DNA of 64,000 nt from Adineta ricciae. Its lineage: Eukaryota; Rotifera; Eurotatoria; Adinetida; Adinetidae. The translations under genes were made by a program, and so were the position numbers. The notes below the pieces were generated by a model. The model was not told the origin of the DNA, ran no database searches, and saw only the letters and a program-made list of their open reading frames with translations. The stretch lies in contig CAJNOJ010000077.1 in NCBI GenBank assembly GCA_905250025.1, forward strand, positions 342,502-406,501, in the 5' to 3' direction. Shown one piece after another: positions 53,811 through 63,774 of this stretch (position 1 is its first letter; the number at the start of each line of letters is the position of its first letter).

Positions 53811-54901
53811 CGTTTCGACTGATAATAACAGTGCTCAGGTCTAGAGAAAATAGTATTATTTGAATTTATTTAGAATATTACATTCTTCAAATATGCCTTT
53901 TTTCCATGTATTCAAGCATCCTAATTGACGTTCGTTACTATGGTAATAAAAAAGCTCACACTAAGAACAGCTCTCTTAAAAAACCATTCCAATATTGTTC
54001 AACTCTCATGTTTCTTTTTTATTCATCGAAGAAGATAAAATGTCAGTTTTACTTAGAGAAAGACTGAAGAAACGTGGAAAAAGGTTTATTAAATAATAAA
54101 CCATTAGAACGTTCTTTTGTCTCTTATAGCTTTACTCAATGTATCGCTTATTAATAGTAGACAAGTCAAATATTTGCTTTTAAATGTGCGACAGTAAAAT
54201 CATCAAAACACTTTGATTCAAAATTATGGTCATAAAGCATAGCTTGCGGATCAAATAGGAATCAATAAAGAGACATTTTACGTGCAATGTTATTAATTCA
54301 TCGCATTCAACGCAAGTGCTTATATAACGTTTTTACTCATTGTGCAAGTAGATTAATAAAAAGAAGATTAACTAGCGTATGCTGATCCTGCGTAAAGTAA
54401 AGTTTCTTCTAACATCTGTCATCTTCGAGATTCATCGTGTGGTGAAATAACGAATATCAGTAAAGTTCAAAACGGAGTAATAATTTACAATATTCATTGA
54501 TTTCGTTTTAGTTTCATAGAAGCTAATATCTGGCCGACCGAGCGTCTGGAGTGCATGAACTTTATATAATTTATATCGTACACTCTTCTTTTCCTAAGAA
54601 TGAAAGACAGAAACTAGTGCGTGCTGCTTTTTTCAATCAATTTATTACTAGAGATGCTAAAGGTAGGCAACTTCTTCATTTGCTAATTGATACTGAAATG
54701 CTCCTTTTCAAGCTGTTCTAGTCGATGGATTTGATAAGCAGCAAAAACACTTCAATATCATATGAAAACGACAGGAATATGATTCCCGTTCTCGAAGGAA
54801 CGGGAGTGGTCCGAACTCGACGGCACTGCAGTGTCCAGGCGATCATATCGATAGTGAATGAGTTCATTGATATTTTTCTATTTTTCGATTAATTAGAAAG
54901 T
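53811..54901. other. Gene-poor start of the repeat-bearing right flank
   Basis: About 1.1 kb without a supported gene. Confidence 0.4.
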
Positions 54902-55006
54902 GTCGCTCTGGCAGATCAGTGTTGCCACCGATCCGCTCGTTTTCGTCATCGCAACATGTATTTGATCTAGTCAGATCATTTACCTCTTGGTAAGTTGTAA
55001 TAAGCA
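54902..55006 (-). ncRNA. Spliced-leader RNA gene, copy 1 (B type)
   Basis: Reads leftward from about 55006. The leader exon (54984-55006) contains CTTATTACAACTTACCAAGA followed by G and a GTAAATG donor. Leader and donor pair in a stem TTACC-AAGA-GGTAA, as in other SL RNAs. A second stem is GATCT-GACT-AGATC. A third, of 11 pairs, is closed by a GCAA tetraloop (GATCGGTG-GCAA-CACTGATC with flanking GC(G)/TGC pairs). The 3' end is set at about 105 nt, which I recall as the reported bdelloid SL RNA size; the true end may be some bases further left. The leader exon acts as a mini-exon joined to the 5' end of many mRNAs. No canonical Sm site (AATTTTTGG type) is evident. Confidence 0.82.
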
Positions 55007-55137
55007 ACTTTTCTCGTCGATGGTGAAAAAACGCCATTTCTCGAGTCTCTACACATCGAGTTTCGAAACAAGTGACAGAGAAAGTAAAAAGTGTAAGGAC
55101 TGGCTAGATGTCGTGGTTTTCAGAAGAAGGGGAAGGT
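55007..55137. promoter_or_regulatory. Shared 131-bp spacer of divergent SL RNA genes
   Basis: Lies between the 5' ends of two divergent SL RNA genes, so it must hold both promoters. Most of it (from GTCTCTACACATCGAG to CGTGGTTTTCAG) recurs in reverse orientation at 63781-63870. The last ~25 bp before each leader come in two kinds: A type before 55138 and 63774, and B type before 55006 and 63905. snRNA-type proximal elements are expected here but no motif is assigned. Confidence 0.6.
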
Positions 55138-55242
55138 TGCTTATTACAACTTACCAAGAGGTAAACGATCAACTCTGATCAAATACATGTTGCGATGACG
55201 AAATCGAGCAGATCGGTGGTAACACTGATCTGCCAGAGCAAC
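55138..55242 (+). ncRNA. Spliced-leader RNA gene, copy 2 (A type)
   Basis: The leader exon at 55138-55160 has the same core as the other copies, followed by GTAAACG. The first stem TTACC-AAGA-GGTAA is identical. The second is GATCA-ACTC-TGATC, a compensated change from GATCT/AGATC. The third stem (GCAGATCGGTG-GTAA-CACTGATCTGC) ends in a GTAA loop, still GNRA. The body has GAAATCGAGCAG where B-type copies have GAAAACGAGCGG. 3' end approximate. Confidence 0.82.
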
Positions 55243-55252
55243 ACTTTCTAAC

Positions 55253-55796
55253 TAATGAAGAAGAAAACAATATGATGATGATCTTACATGAGGGAGAGGA
55301 TATGATCATGTCGGTTATCAATCTTAGCAGCAAGTGGAGGCTTCTTTTGATTCGTACATCATATTAGTTAAGTACTTCAGCGATATTAGACTTCATACAG
55401 AGAATTCATAGTTGCACTGTTGCACGAAATCATAGTGGCTATATCCTATTCTCACAGCTATAGTCTGTACCACCATGTTTTCCAATTAAAAAGCTTGTCA
55501 GCGCAGCCCCTTTGGGGCTAAAATGTGGAACTCACATACTTGTATTTGGAAAACGAGATTGTGGATTAGAATAGGATACTTAGGGAGTAAGCTCATTTTA
55601 AGATCATCACTCTCAGGCTGGTAGCATTTCTAGTAGTCACAAAAGGTATAACCAGTTGATTCAACTGAAGAAACAAACATATAATTGACTGTCCTTAGTT
55701 TAATATAAAAATATTATGTGAGAATTATTTAGAATTCCAGACAAGACGAGATTTTTCTGAGCAAAGTGCACGCTGGGCCATTGTCGCATAATTTAA
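55253..55796. other. Intergenic
   Basis: No gene. A small perfect palindrome AGCCCCTTTGGGGCT lies near 55505. Confidence 0.35.
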
Positions 55797-56029
55797 CCCT
55801 TTCACTCCCGGTGACACCTATATGTGTGCAAACATTTCCAGTAAAAGTTTGCGTTTTTACAGAAAAAGTCTGGAGTTCAAAGATTAAATGTTGGCGTGAA
55901 AGATAGATCTCATCAAGCTCTATCCAATGGCATGTCTTTTTATCCTTTGACATCCAGCTTTTTCTACGAAAACTTGGATTTTTATAAGAGATGGTCGGAC
56001 GTGTATATACGTTTCCGGGAGTCAAAGGG
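55797..56029. mobile_element. piggyBac-type MITE
   Basis: A 233-bp element flanked on both sides by TTAA (55793-55796 and 56030-56033), the piggyBac target site. Terminal inverted repeats start CCC and match over 15 bp with one mismatch (CCCTTTCACTCCCGG left; the reverse complement of CCGGGAGTCAAAGGG right). No coding capacity, so it is a non-autonomous copy needing a transposase from elsewhere. Confidence 0.8.
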
Positions 56030-56214
56030 TTAAATAATACCGAGTAAGGTCCAAACAGCACAGCAGAAAATAACGAATCTGCATTTGAAATGCAAATATT
56101 TTTACTTGAATGGTAAATAATAGAAATTTGAACACGCTGATAACATTTTTCTATGTTCCATAACTCTAATACTCTCTACATTTCTAATACTTCTATAGGA
56201 CATACGGTTACAAT

Positions 56215-56379
56215 AATCGTTGCAGTGCCTGCACCCTGTGTAGCGCCTGTAGGGCTGAGCCTGTATAGCTCCTGTCGTCCTTGCACCCTGTGACCCTGTA
56301 GCGGCTAACGCTGCCCCCGTTGTACTCCGTGACCCCGTAGCAGCTAACCTGTATAGCTGGAATAGCGGCTTGCGGCCCA
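56215..56379. repeat. GC-rich minisatellite-like patch
   Basis: Degenerate repeats of CCCTGTAGCGGCTAAC / CCCCGTAGCAGCTAAC, CTGTATAGCT and TGCACCCTGTG units. Composition is sharply more GC-rich than the surroundings, leading directly into a G homopolymer. Confidence 0.6.
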
Positions 56380-56407
56380 GGGGGGGGGGGGGGGGGGGGG
56401 GGGGGGG
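56380..56407. repeat. 28-base G homopolymer
   Basis: Uninterrupted G run from 56380 to 56407. Exact length is likely unreliable because homopolymers this long are hard to sequence. Could form G-quadruplex on the plus strand. Confidence 0.85.
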
Positions 56408-57588
56408 TCCAAAGATCCTGGATATAAAACTTACACTCACTATTTTTCTTCGAAAAATAATGTGAGTTCCACAAAAGCCTGTCAATCCTTTTCATGAATT
56501 AGGACTATAACTATTGGCAGAAGGTAATGCCGAATGAACAGGTTAACAGTTTCGACATAAAAAAGATAAGATTTAGTAGAATAAATGAAGTAAGCTTTTA
56601 AAAGAAATCATTACTGAAAATGGATTTTCCAAGGGAGAAAAAGTGAGACTTCAAATACTATCTGAAATAGATCAAGTCTTGGCTTTCTCCTCTTGATCAA
56701 CACACTCGTAAGATTCTCTCTCCCTCTCATCTCTGTTTATCCAATATCATGTGAACATATTCTGAACAGTTAACAACAATAACAGCTACTCCAATCTCAT
56801 CTGCTTCGACAATTGAATCAACTGTTGCTGTTTTGTATCCAAAAGACTTTGTAAGTGGCATGCATCACATATCTGTATATATAGCATGATTAATGAAATA
56901 ATACGAAGAGATTTGTCTTCTATCCATCGAAGATCTATGCACAATTAAGACATACACAACGAATGAAGCAAGTGGTAAAAAACTAAACTTGTGGGTGTAT
57001 TCGATATTTATTTTTCAATTTTAACATAATCCAAACATTTATTTTTATTTGTACCTTTACTTGGAATAAAATAAAGATAGAGTGATCAATCATATCACAT
57101 AGAATAGATGTCTTTCGTTTTTTTGTCAATCAAATAGATTAGGTTACTGTTGAACAAAAGGATTGGATTAGTTTATCGACAATACTTCAAAATAAAACTG
57201 AAACAAGAGAGTGCCATTCTATGAATTGTTACACAGTGAGCATGTGCCAGTAAAACAATTCTTTGTGCATCAACAAATTCATTCATACTTAGTCGATGTC
57301 TCTATGATGATTATATGCCTTCTTTTTGTCCATTTCTGCTAAAGCTCGATTGAGAGATCTTATATGCAGCGGTAAAAATCAACTTCGGACTTATATCTCT
57401 TCGAAGTAGATCTCTTTCAACATTAATATTACTTTCTGATCAGATTTAACAATAAACGATACATTTACGAAAGCGAAAGCTCATTTTATTACATTTGATT
57501 CAAGGTGAAAGAAAAGATGATCAAACGTTCATGTTTCCCGATTACAACAACATCTCATCGTTCGTTTTTTCAACGGTTACGAACACAT

Positions 57589-57978
57589 TTAGATCCAGTA
57601 GGACGAATAGACTTTTAGCATCTCGATCAGGTAAGATTTAACCTCTCTGTGATACTTTTTTTCAGACAGAAGCGCGCTATGCAAATAGAAGCTGTTTCGA
57701 TTTATTTCTTTCAGTTTAACTACGTCTTTTACTAAACACTTTCTTTTCACATTTTTAATCTTTGCATAGCAACAATTGCATTCTCTACAGGCATGTTTTT
57801 CTCGTTCTTCAGTTGTTATGCATAAAAAAGTAACTGTGCGAATGCGGTAGAAAGAAGAAAGAACACAAAAATTTACCAACGAAGTTACCTTTTTATTGTG
57901 ATTTAACCGACACAGCACCAAAGCAGAGTGTGCGAAGGCAATAACAACTACGAGAACAATAATCAGAACTTTCAACAC
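57589..57978 (-). CDS. Possible small secreted cysteine-containing protein
   Basis: A 129-residue open frame with a textbook N-terminal signal sequence (MLKVLIIVLVVVIAFAHSAL). It is followed by a basic, cysteine-bearing stretch (HACRECNCCYAKIKNVKRKC). A GTAACT donor after NHNKK could remove an intron and shorten it. It starts 27 bp from the likely start of the ART gene, head to head. Family not recognised; may be spurious. Confidence 0.35.
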   Translation of the reverse strand: MLKVLIIVLVVVIAFAHSALVLCRLNHNKKVTSLVNFCVLSSFYRIRTVTFLCITTEEREKHACRECNCCYAKIKNVKRKCLVKDVVKLKEINRNSFYLHSALLSEKKYHREVKSYLIEMLKVYSSYWI

Positions 57979-58005
57979 AGTATACTATCGGTCGATCTTC
58001 GAAAG

Positions 58006-60369
58006 ATGCAAGACGTCGTTGTGATCTGGCTCGACAATCAGATTGATCATAACAATGCTGATTGCCAGTTTACAATTGCACAACTTAAACACATTACTGA
58101 CAATGTCACTACATTCACGGATAATGACGAATGTGTCGAATATATACTCAATTGTAATGACCATCAAGTCTATCTAATCGTTTCTGGTGCACTTGGACAA
58201 TATCTTGTGCGTTGTGTCCACGACATTCCTCTATTACACTCGATTTTCATCTTTTGTCAAAACAAATCATATCATGAACAATGGACTAGACATTGGAACA
58301 AGATTAAAGATGTTTGCGCTGATATAACATCACTCTGCCAAGCCATTCAGAACACGTTTCTCCAAGATGAGCCCACTGTCACACCAATCAGTTTTGTACC
58401 ATCTGGCAAAAGATTGGATCTGCTCAATCCATCTTTCATGTACACACAACTCTTCAAAGAGATCTTGTTAACGATCGAATTCGAAGACAAACACATCGAA
58501 GAGTTTGTCAGGCATTATCCTGGGGTAATCACTCGCGATGGTACACATTCTAATGATGTTGAACAATCAGTACGTGATTACCGTACAAAGAAGCCCATCT
58601 GGTGGTATACAAGAGGTAATTCCTTGCATTCCATGCTCAACGATGCACTACGAATCATGGATGGTGATGTTCTTGTTCGAATGGGATTCTTCGTCACTGA
58701 TCTTCATCGCAACATAGAACAGTTGCACAAAGAACAGTTCGTTAACACACCTTGGAGTTCCCGTGTGTTTACAGTGTATCGTGGACAAGGTCTATCTCAC
58801 ACAGATTTTGAAGAACTAAGAAACACGATAGGCGGGCTGATGTCATTCAACAGCTTCTTCTCTACCAGTATGCAACGTGACGTCTCGTTTTCCTATGCGA
58901 AAAGTAACGCAGACAATCCCAAGTTAGTAGGAATTCTCTTCACAATACAGGTCGATCCTTCCCGGTCAACTACACCGTTTGCCTCAATTGGGAATTATGG
59001 TAGTTTCTTACAAGAAAACGAAGTGTTGTTTTCAATGCACACCGGGTTTCGCATTCATCACATCAAGGTCATTAGCACTGATCGACCACTGTATGAAGTG
59101 AATATCTCGCTGACTCTTGATTCTGACGAAGAGTTACGCACACTGACTGATCATATTCGTCGCGAGACTCGTCTCGATGGTAAAGGTTGGACGCGATTAG
59201 GCGAACTGCTGTTTCAGTTGGGTCAACATGACAAGGCTAAGGCGATTTATGATACTTTACTCAACCAAACATCAGATGACAGTGATGAAGGATTGATATA
59301 TCATCAACTTGGTCATATCCGATACGAACAATGCTTGTTTCAGGAAGCCATAACATTATATGCCAAATCACTTGTGCTTTTCGGAAAATCAGTTCCCGCA
59401 AACTATCCTAATATAGCCACATGCTACAACAACATAGGCTTGGTGTATGACAGTATGGGAGATTATCGAAAAGCACTCGAATACTATGAGAAAGCTCTTT
59501 CAATTCGACAACAATCACTTCCTGCAAGCCATCCTAATATAGCCACATCCTGCAGCAACATCGGCTCGGCGTATGTCAGTAAGGGAGATTATCGAAAAGC
59601 ACTCGAATACTATGAGAAAGCTCTTTCAATTGAACAACAATCACTTCCTGCAAATCATCCTGATTTAGCCACATCCTACAGCAACATCGGCTCGGTGTAT
59701 AACAGTATGGGAGATTATCGGAAAGCACTCGAATACTATGAGAAAGCTCTTTCAATTCGACAACAATCACTTCCTGCAAACCATCCTCATTTAGCCGCAT
59801 CCTACGGCAACATCGGCTTGGTGTATAACAGTATGGGAGATTATCGGAAAGCACTCGAATACTATGAGAAAGCTCTTTCAATTGAACAACAATCACTTCC
59901 TGCAAACCATCCTGATTTAGCCACATCCTACAGCAACATCGGCTTGGTGTATGACTGTATGGGAGATTATCGAAAAGCACTTGAATACTACGAGAAAACT
60001 CTTTCAATTCAACAACAATCACTTCCTGCAAGCCATCCTAATATAGCCACATCCTACAACAACATCGGCGTGGTGTATGACAATATGAGAGATTATCGAA
60101 AAGCACTCGAATACCATGAGAAAGCTCTTTCAATTGAGCAACAATCACTTCCTGCAAACCATCCTGATTTAGCTAGATCCTACAACAACATCGGCTTGCT
60201 GTATGACAGTATGGGAGATTATCCAAAAGCTCACTTCTATTGTGAACGCGCTGTTCAAATTGCCAAGTGTTCAATGTCATCAAATCATCCACACCTTTTA
60301 ACATTCGAAAGAAATCTGGAATGTGTTACAAATGGACTGCAGCACTCTTCTTTTCGTGCTTTAAAATAA
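58006..60369 (+). CDS. ADP-ribosyltransferase fused to kinesin-light-chain-like TPR repeats
   Basis: Intronless; 787 residues from the chosen start (MQDVVVIWLDNQID), or 813 from an upstream ATG at 57928 with a low-complexity Asn-rich extension. N-terminal ~150 residues: a small alpha/beta domain (VVVIWLDN, VYLIVSGALGQ, IFIFCQNKS) seen in bdelloid members of this family. Residues ~170-380: an arginine-type (R-S-E) ADP-ribosyltransferase fold with VYRGQGL (Arg, DNA 58780), SFNSFFSTSM (Ser, 58861) and LQENEVLF (E-x-E, 59014-59022), so the catalytic triad is intact. From ~59173 come TPRs, including seven 42-residue repeats with nearly identical DNA (DYRKALEYYEKALSI). No signal peptide. Probably modifies or binds intracellular proteins; target unknown. 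Confidence 0.88.
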   Translation: MQDVVVIWLDNQIDHNNADCQFTIAQLKHITDNVTTFTDNDECVEYILNCNDHQVYLIVSGALGQYLVRCVHDIPLLHSIFIFCQNKSYHEQWTRHWNKIKDVCADITSLCQAIQNTFLQDEPTVTPISFVPSGKRLDLLNPSFMYTQLFKEILLTIEFEDKHIEEFVRHYPGVITRDGTHSNDVEQSVRDYRTKKPIWWYTRGNSLHSMLNDALRIMDGDVLVRMGFFVTDLHRNIEQLHKEQFVNTPWSSRVFTVYRGQGLSHTDFEELRNTIGGLMSFNSFFSTSMQRDVSFSYAKSNADNPKLVGILFTIQVDPSRSTTPFASIGNYGSFLQENEVLFSMHTGFRIHHIKVISTDRPLYEVNISLTLDSDEELRTLTDHIRRETRLDGKGWTRLGELLFQLGQHDKAKAIYDTLLNQTSDDSDEGLIYHQLGHIRYEQCLFQEAITLYAKSLVLFGKSVPANYPNIATCYNNIGLVYDSMGDYRKALEYYEKALSIRQQSLPASHPNIATSCSNIGSAYVSKGDYRKALEYYEKALSIEQQSLPANHPDLATSYSNIGSVYNSMGDYRKALEYYEKALSIRQQSLPANHPHLAASYGNIGLVYNSMGDYRKALEYYEKALSIEQQSLPANHPDLATSYSNIGLVYDCMGDYRKALEYYEKTLSIQQQSLPASHPNIATSYNNIGVVYDNMRDYRKALEYHEKALSIEQQSLPANHPDLARSYNNIGLLYDSMGDYPKAHFYCERAVQIAKCSMSSNHPHLLTFERNLECVTNGLQHSSFRALK
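59386..60265 (+). repeat. Seven 126-bp tandem repeats encoding TPR units
   Basis: In-frame 126-bp units within the ART-TPR gene. The middle ones differ at only a few positions (for example ATTCGA/ATTGAA before the CAACAATCACTTCCTGCA core), implying recent duplication or gene conversion. Unit number may be collapsed or expanded in the assembly. Confidence 0.85.
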
Positions 60370-62104
60370 AATCATCTGTTATCTTGAAATCGCGTGTCAT
60401 CATATAACTTTTCGGAGAAGCATTCTGTCGATGTCTTTCCATTAGAATGCGCCGAGACTGTTTCCATGAGAGAAGTAGCGATAAGTTGACACATGAAATG
60501 TCTTTAGTTAATGGACATTGTTAATATGAATGACGTTAGGAAGTGTTAAATTTACGGTTGAAGTCGGCGACGTTTAATAAATCGTATCTGAAGTTAATGT
60601 TGAAGCCGTTCTATAGAGATAAATTTGTTTAAGTTTTTATAGCTACTCTTGACATTGAAAGAAACGAGCTCTTGGTAAGATGAGGTCGGTATACTTGCCT
60701 ATGCGAATTCTGCTGAAGGTAGGAAAAGGGAAAGTTCATACTTCAAATACTAATTGAAGTAGATGAAATCTTGCTTTGCCTCTTAGGATCGTCAATCACT
60801 CGATCCTGAATGAAAAAGGATTTCTTATTTCAGATGCGTTTGAATGCATCAACTATCGAAAACACGCATAAACGTGTTAGGAGGCGTTTATTTTATGTTT
60901 CAGAGTTACATTGCTTGTATTGTTCTACTTTAAAAAAAAGGTTTTAATGTTATCGAAAACAACGATCATATTGCTCAATCGTGAGCAGTTATAAAACATT
61001 TTATTGTTTCCTTTTCTGAATGAAAGGGTTATAGGGTCATCTATAATCATCAAAGATCGATCACTGATGAGGTAATCGAGGTCGAGCATCCCGAATTCGA
61101 TGTTAATTTTCGCAAACACTAATTAGTTAATTAGCTAACGATTAGTTCTTGTATTGCCGAATAAGGGTTGATCGAAGGGTAACCTGGATCCAACGATCTC
61201 GAATCTTTTGTTAGTTTTTCAATAAAAATATTCTGTGCTGTTTTTTTAGACAAAGGACGATTTTTTGCAATGAAGTTTTCTGTAGGCGATAGTGTTTGAA
61301 GCAGCAATATGTAGAACAAAACGAAATAGTTGATTAACGTCGGATTGTTGAATATTCATACACATCAGCACATTGTTAGTATCACAATTATATACAAATG
61401 GTTATATTACACAGACATTATCTGATTCTAACCACTCAAAGTAATACTCCCCTGTAACGAATGTTGTTTTGGACAGTCACAATGGCACAAAGTCGGTGAT
61501 TCTTCAACAGGGAATGGAGGGGATTCGAAACTAAATGAAAGAATGAACGTTTGGCATTAACGGCTAGCTGCGAGTGGCCGACCGACTAGATGTTGATTTA
61601 AAGAGTAATATTTTAGAGAGCAAATTTTAGTGCCGTTCATATAGTTTTAAGATTTCTGGAAACCTTTAGCAGAGGGTGGTATACCTATGTAAAGTTTCCA
61701 GGTATTCGATTATGGATTGATTTTCCAGAGCGGATTTCTTTTCGGATAACATCTTCATCTGAATACAAGGAAAATACATGGAAACAGCTAGCCGTAAGTG
61801 GTCGACGAACAACTAGGCGTTTATTTGAATTGCTTAGAGAAGATAAATTAAGTAAAAGTAAAATTGATTTTTTATTTTGAGTAGTTTGAAGAGAGTCGAT
61901 GAATAAATTTTTATAAACAGTGTTCGTTTTGTTTATATCTTTGGACAAATAAATTGAAAGTAATGTGGCATGAACGAAGCAGAAAATGAAAGAATGAGCA
62001 TAAAAGTGACTTCAATTCGAAACCGATTAGATGGAGATCTAAGTGAGAGTTTTTATCCACTAGTTTTCCGATATTTTCAGAAATGGGTCAGCGAATCCAA
62101 TGGA
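60370..62104. other. Gene-poor stretch
   Basis: No supported gene. A loosely repeated motif GCTAGC(T/C)G(C/T)(G/A)AGTGG(C/T)CGAC occurs at about 61563 and 61788. Confidence 0.35.
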
Positions 62105-62455
62105 TGAGCGCTCCTTGTGTGTAGATAAAACTTGATCCCAGCTGATCGAGATTTGCATTGGAAGTCTCATCGGTTGCCGTGAAAAAACTCATAGCAATAC
62201 AATCGTGATTGCACTGTTTGACGTCAGTGATCAGTGCTTCAAAGATTTCTTTGATATTTGCGTCAACACTCTTGCGTTTTGTCTATGTTTCATGTCTGGA
62301 CTTGTTGCCACAGAAGATGTAAATGGCATTGACTAGTCAAATGTCATGAATATCGGGAACCATGTGCTAACATAATGATCAAGATGTGATGACGAAAACC
62401 TTTTTATCGCCAATCATGGTGAGAAAGTGAAGGCAAGTATCTAGTGAAGCTTATT
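62105..62455 (-). pseudogene. Relic of an ART-family N-terminal domain
   Basis: Reading the minus strand gives, with interrupting stop codons, segments aligned in order with the intact gene at 58006. KKVFVITS corresponds to HQVYLIVS, HMVPDIHDI to CVHDIP, NAIYIFCGNKSRHE to HSIFIFCQNKSYHE, and LDQLGSSFIYTQ to LLNPSFMYTQ. At least three in-frame stops lie between them, and the catalytic and TPR parts are not recognisable further left. A dead paralogue fragment. Confidence 0.7.
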
Positions 62456-63660
62456 TTTACTTTTGTGCGGCCTATTTTGTCGAGCGAATCGACATTTACA
62501 ACCGTATTTTGTTTTGTGGAAATGGAGAAAAGATTAACACAAAGAAGATCTTCGTAACGTTTGAAACAGCTGGAAAACGTGAAAGTTGTTTACGAGCTTG
62601 ATCGATGTTGTTTTCAACTTTCTTTTGTTGTCCTGTTTCAGGTGATATAAAACTTCAAGTTTTTGCCATGAACCTACTATTGTACCCAAAGTAAAATGAC
62701 TACGAATAGCTTTTGATGACTAGGCTGAGAGTGTGAACACCTATCGGTCTGTAATTTCTATCACGGAGAACACTCAGTTTAGAGTAAGAGTCAGGGTGTG
62801 ATAAAGGTACCATATATATCCTTTCATCTTCACCCTCAAGATGTCCAATTAATGTGTGGACCTGCGTCAACCTTCTTTGGAATTCATAAAGAATAATTTT
62901 TTGTAAGTGAAGACCTACATTGATTATTTCAACGAATCATCCCATTCATGCATGATCTAAGTTTGTTCCACAACGAATTCTGTCAAATTTTCATTCGCTT
63001 CAACAAAGACTTCCTACTTCAGTCCAGACCTAAAAGAAATATATGATTAGCTAATGGAATAATACAATTAGCTTGATCCATTGCCATCAAACACGATTTC
63101 ACCTTGCCTTCTTTCTACACATAAATCAGTTGTTCGAATATTATTGCAGTCTCTGCATAGATTCAATTAATTCCGACTCAATAACATATTTGCTGATGGC
63201 GTACTCCGTCAGAACAACCGAGAAAATAAACAATCATACATCAATAATACTGACTAGAGGGAGTACCCGCTGCAAATAGGAAATATCTATGTCGAACATC
63301 TCACGTGTCGAAGAGCTAGAACAGATAGAAAATCAGTCAAATTCAAATTTCTACGCATCCAGTCCTTATTTTCCCGCCGTGTATCGCATAAAATGGCAGT
63401 TTCGCAGATTACCTGTAGCATTCACCGAACTATCGTAGGCGCAGAGATCACGTGGATTGTTGTCTTTGAGCGCTTAGACAGCCTTTGGTATTATTATTAT
63501 CATTTTTGGCAATCTCGCATTCCTGTTGGTCAGTTTCACGCAGATAGCTATTACAGAGACTGAATGCATAGCGAACAAACAAACAGACAGACTTTCCTCT
63601 CTATATATATAGTAGATAGCAATAACAGTATGATTTAAGCGAATTTCATTCCGTGATTGA
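62456..63660. other. Gene-poor stretch
   Basis: No supported gene; short AT repeat (ATATATATA) near 63601-63612. Confidence 0.35.
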
Positions 63661-63669
63661 TTAGAAAGT

Positions 63670-63774
63670 GTTGCTCTGGCAGATCAGTGTTACCACCGAT
63701 CTGCTCGATTTCGTCATCGCAACATGTATTTGATCTAGTCAGATCATTTACCTCTTGGTAAGTTGTAATAAGCA
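63670..63774 (-). ncRNA. Spliced-leader RNA gene, copy 3 (A type)
   Basis: The leader exon (63752-63774) is followed by GTAAATG. Stems are TTACC-AAGA-GGTAA, GATCT-GACT-AGATC and GCAGATCGGTG-GTAA-CACTGATCTGC. The body has the A-type GAAATCGAGCAG. The ~25 bp upstream of the leader match those of the copy at 55138 except for one base. 3' end approximate. Confidence 0.82.

Larger units (their letters stand above)
54893..55252. repeat. Inverted-repeat unit carrying the divergent SL RNA pair
   Basis: Arms of about 115 bp begin TTAGAAAGTG and end CACTTTCTAA, surrounding a non-palindromic centre. The same unit recurs inverted at 63661-64000. No convincing target-site duplication was seen, so it need not be a transposon. 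Confidence 0.75.
56030..57588. other. Intergenic with GC-rich patch
   Basis: Holds the GC-rich minisatellite-like patch and G tract described separately; otherwise AT-rich without a gene. Confidence 0.4.

Noticed and set aside
54987-55178. 63-codon frame across the SL RNA unit
   Set aside because: It lies inside the inverted repeat and spacer; the RNA structure explains the sequence.
59576-60031. 151-codon minus-strand frame inside the TPR repeats
   Set aside because: Antisense shadow of the 126-bp repeats; its internal repetition simply mirrors the sense repeats.
60671-60681. CTCTTGGTAAG, an 11-base match to the reverse complement of the leader 3' end
   Set aside because: The match stops there; the rest of the leader and the SL RNA body are absent, so it is probably chance.
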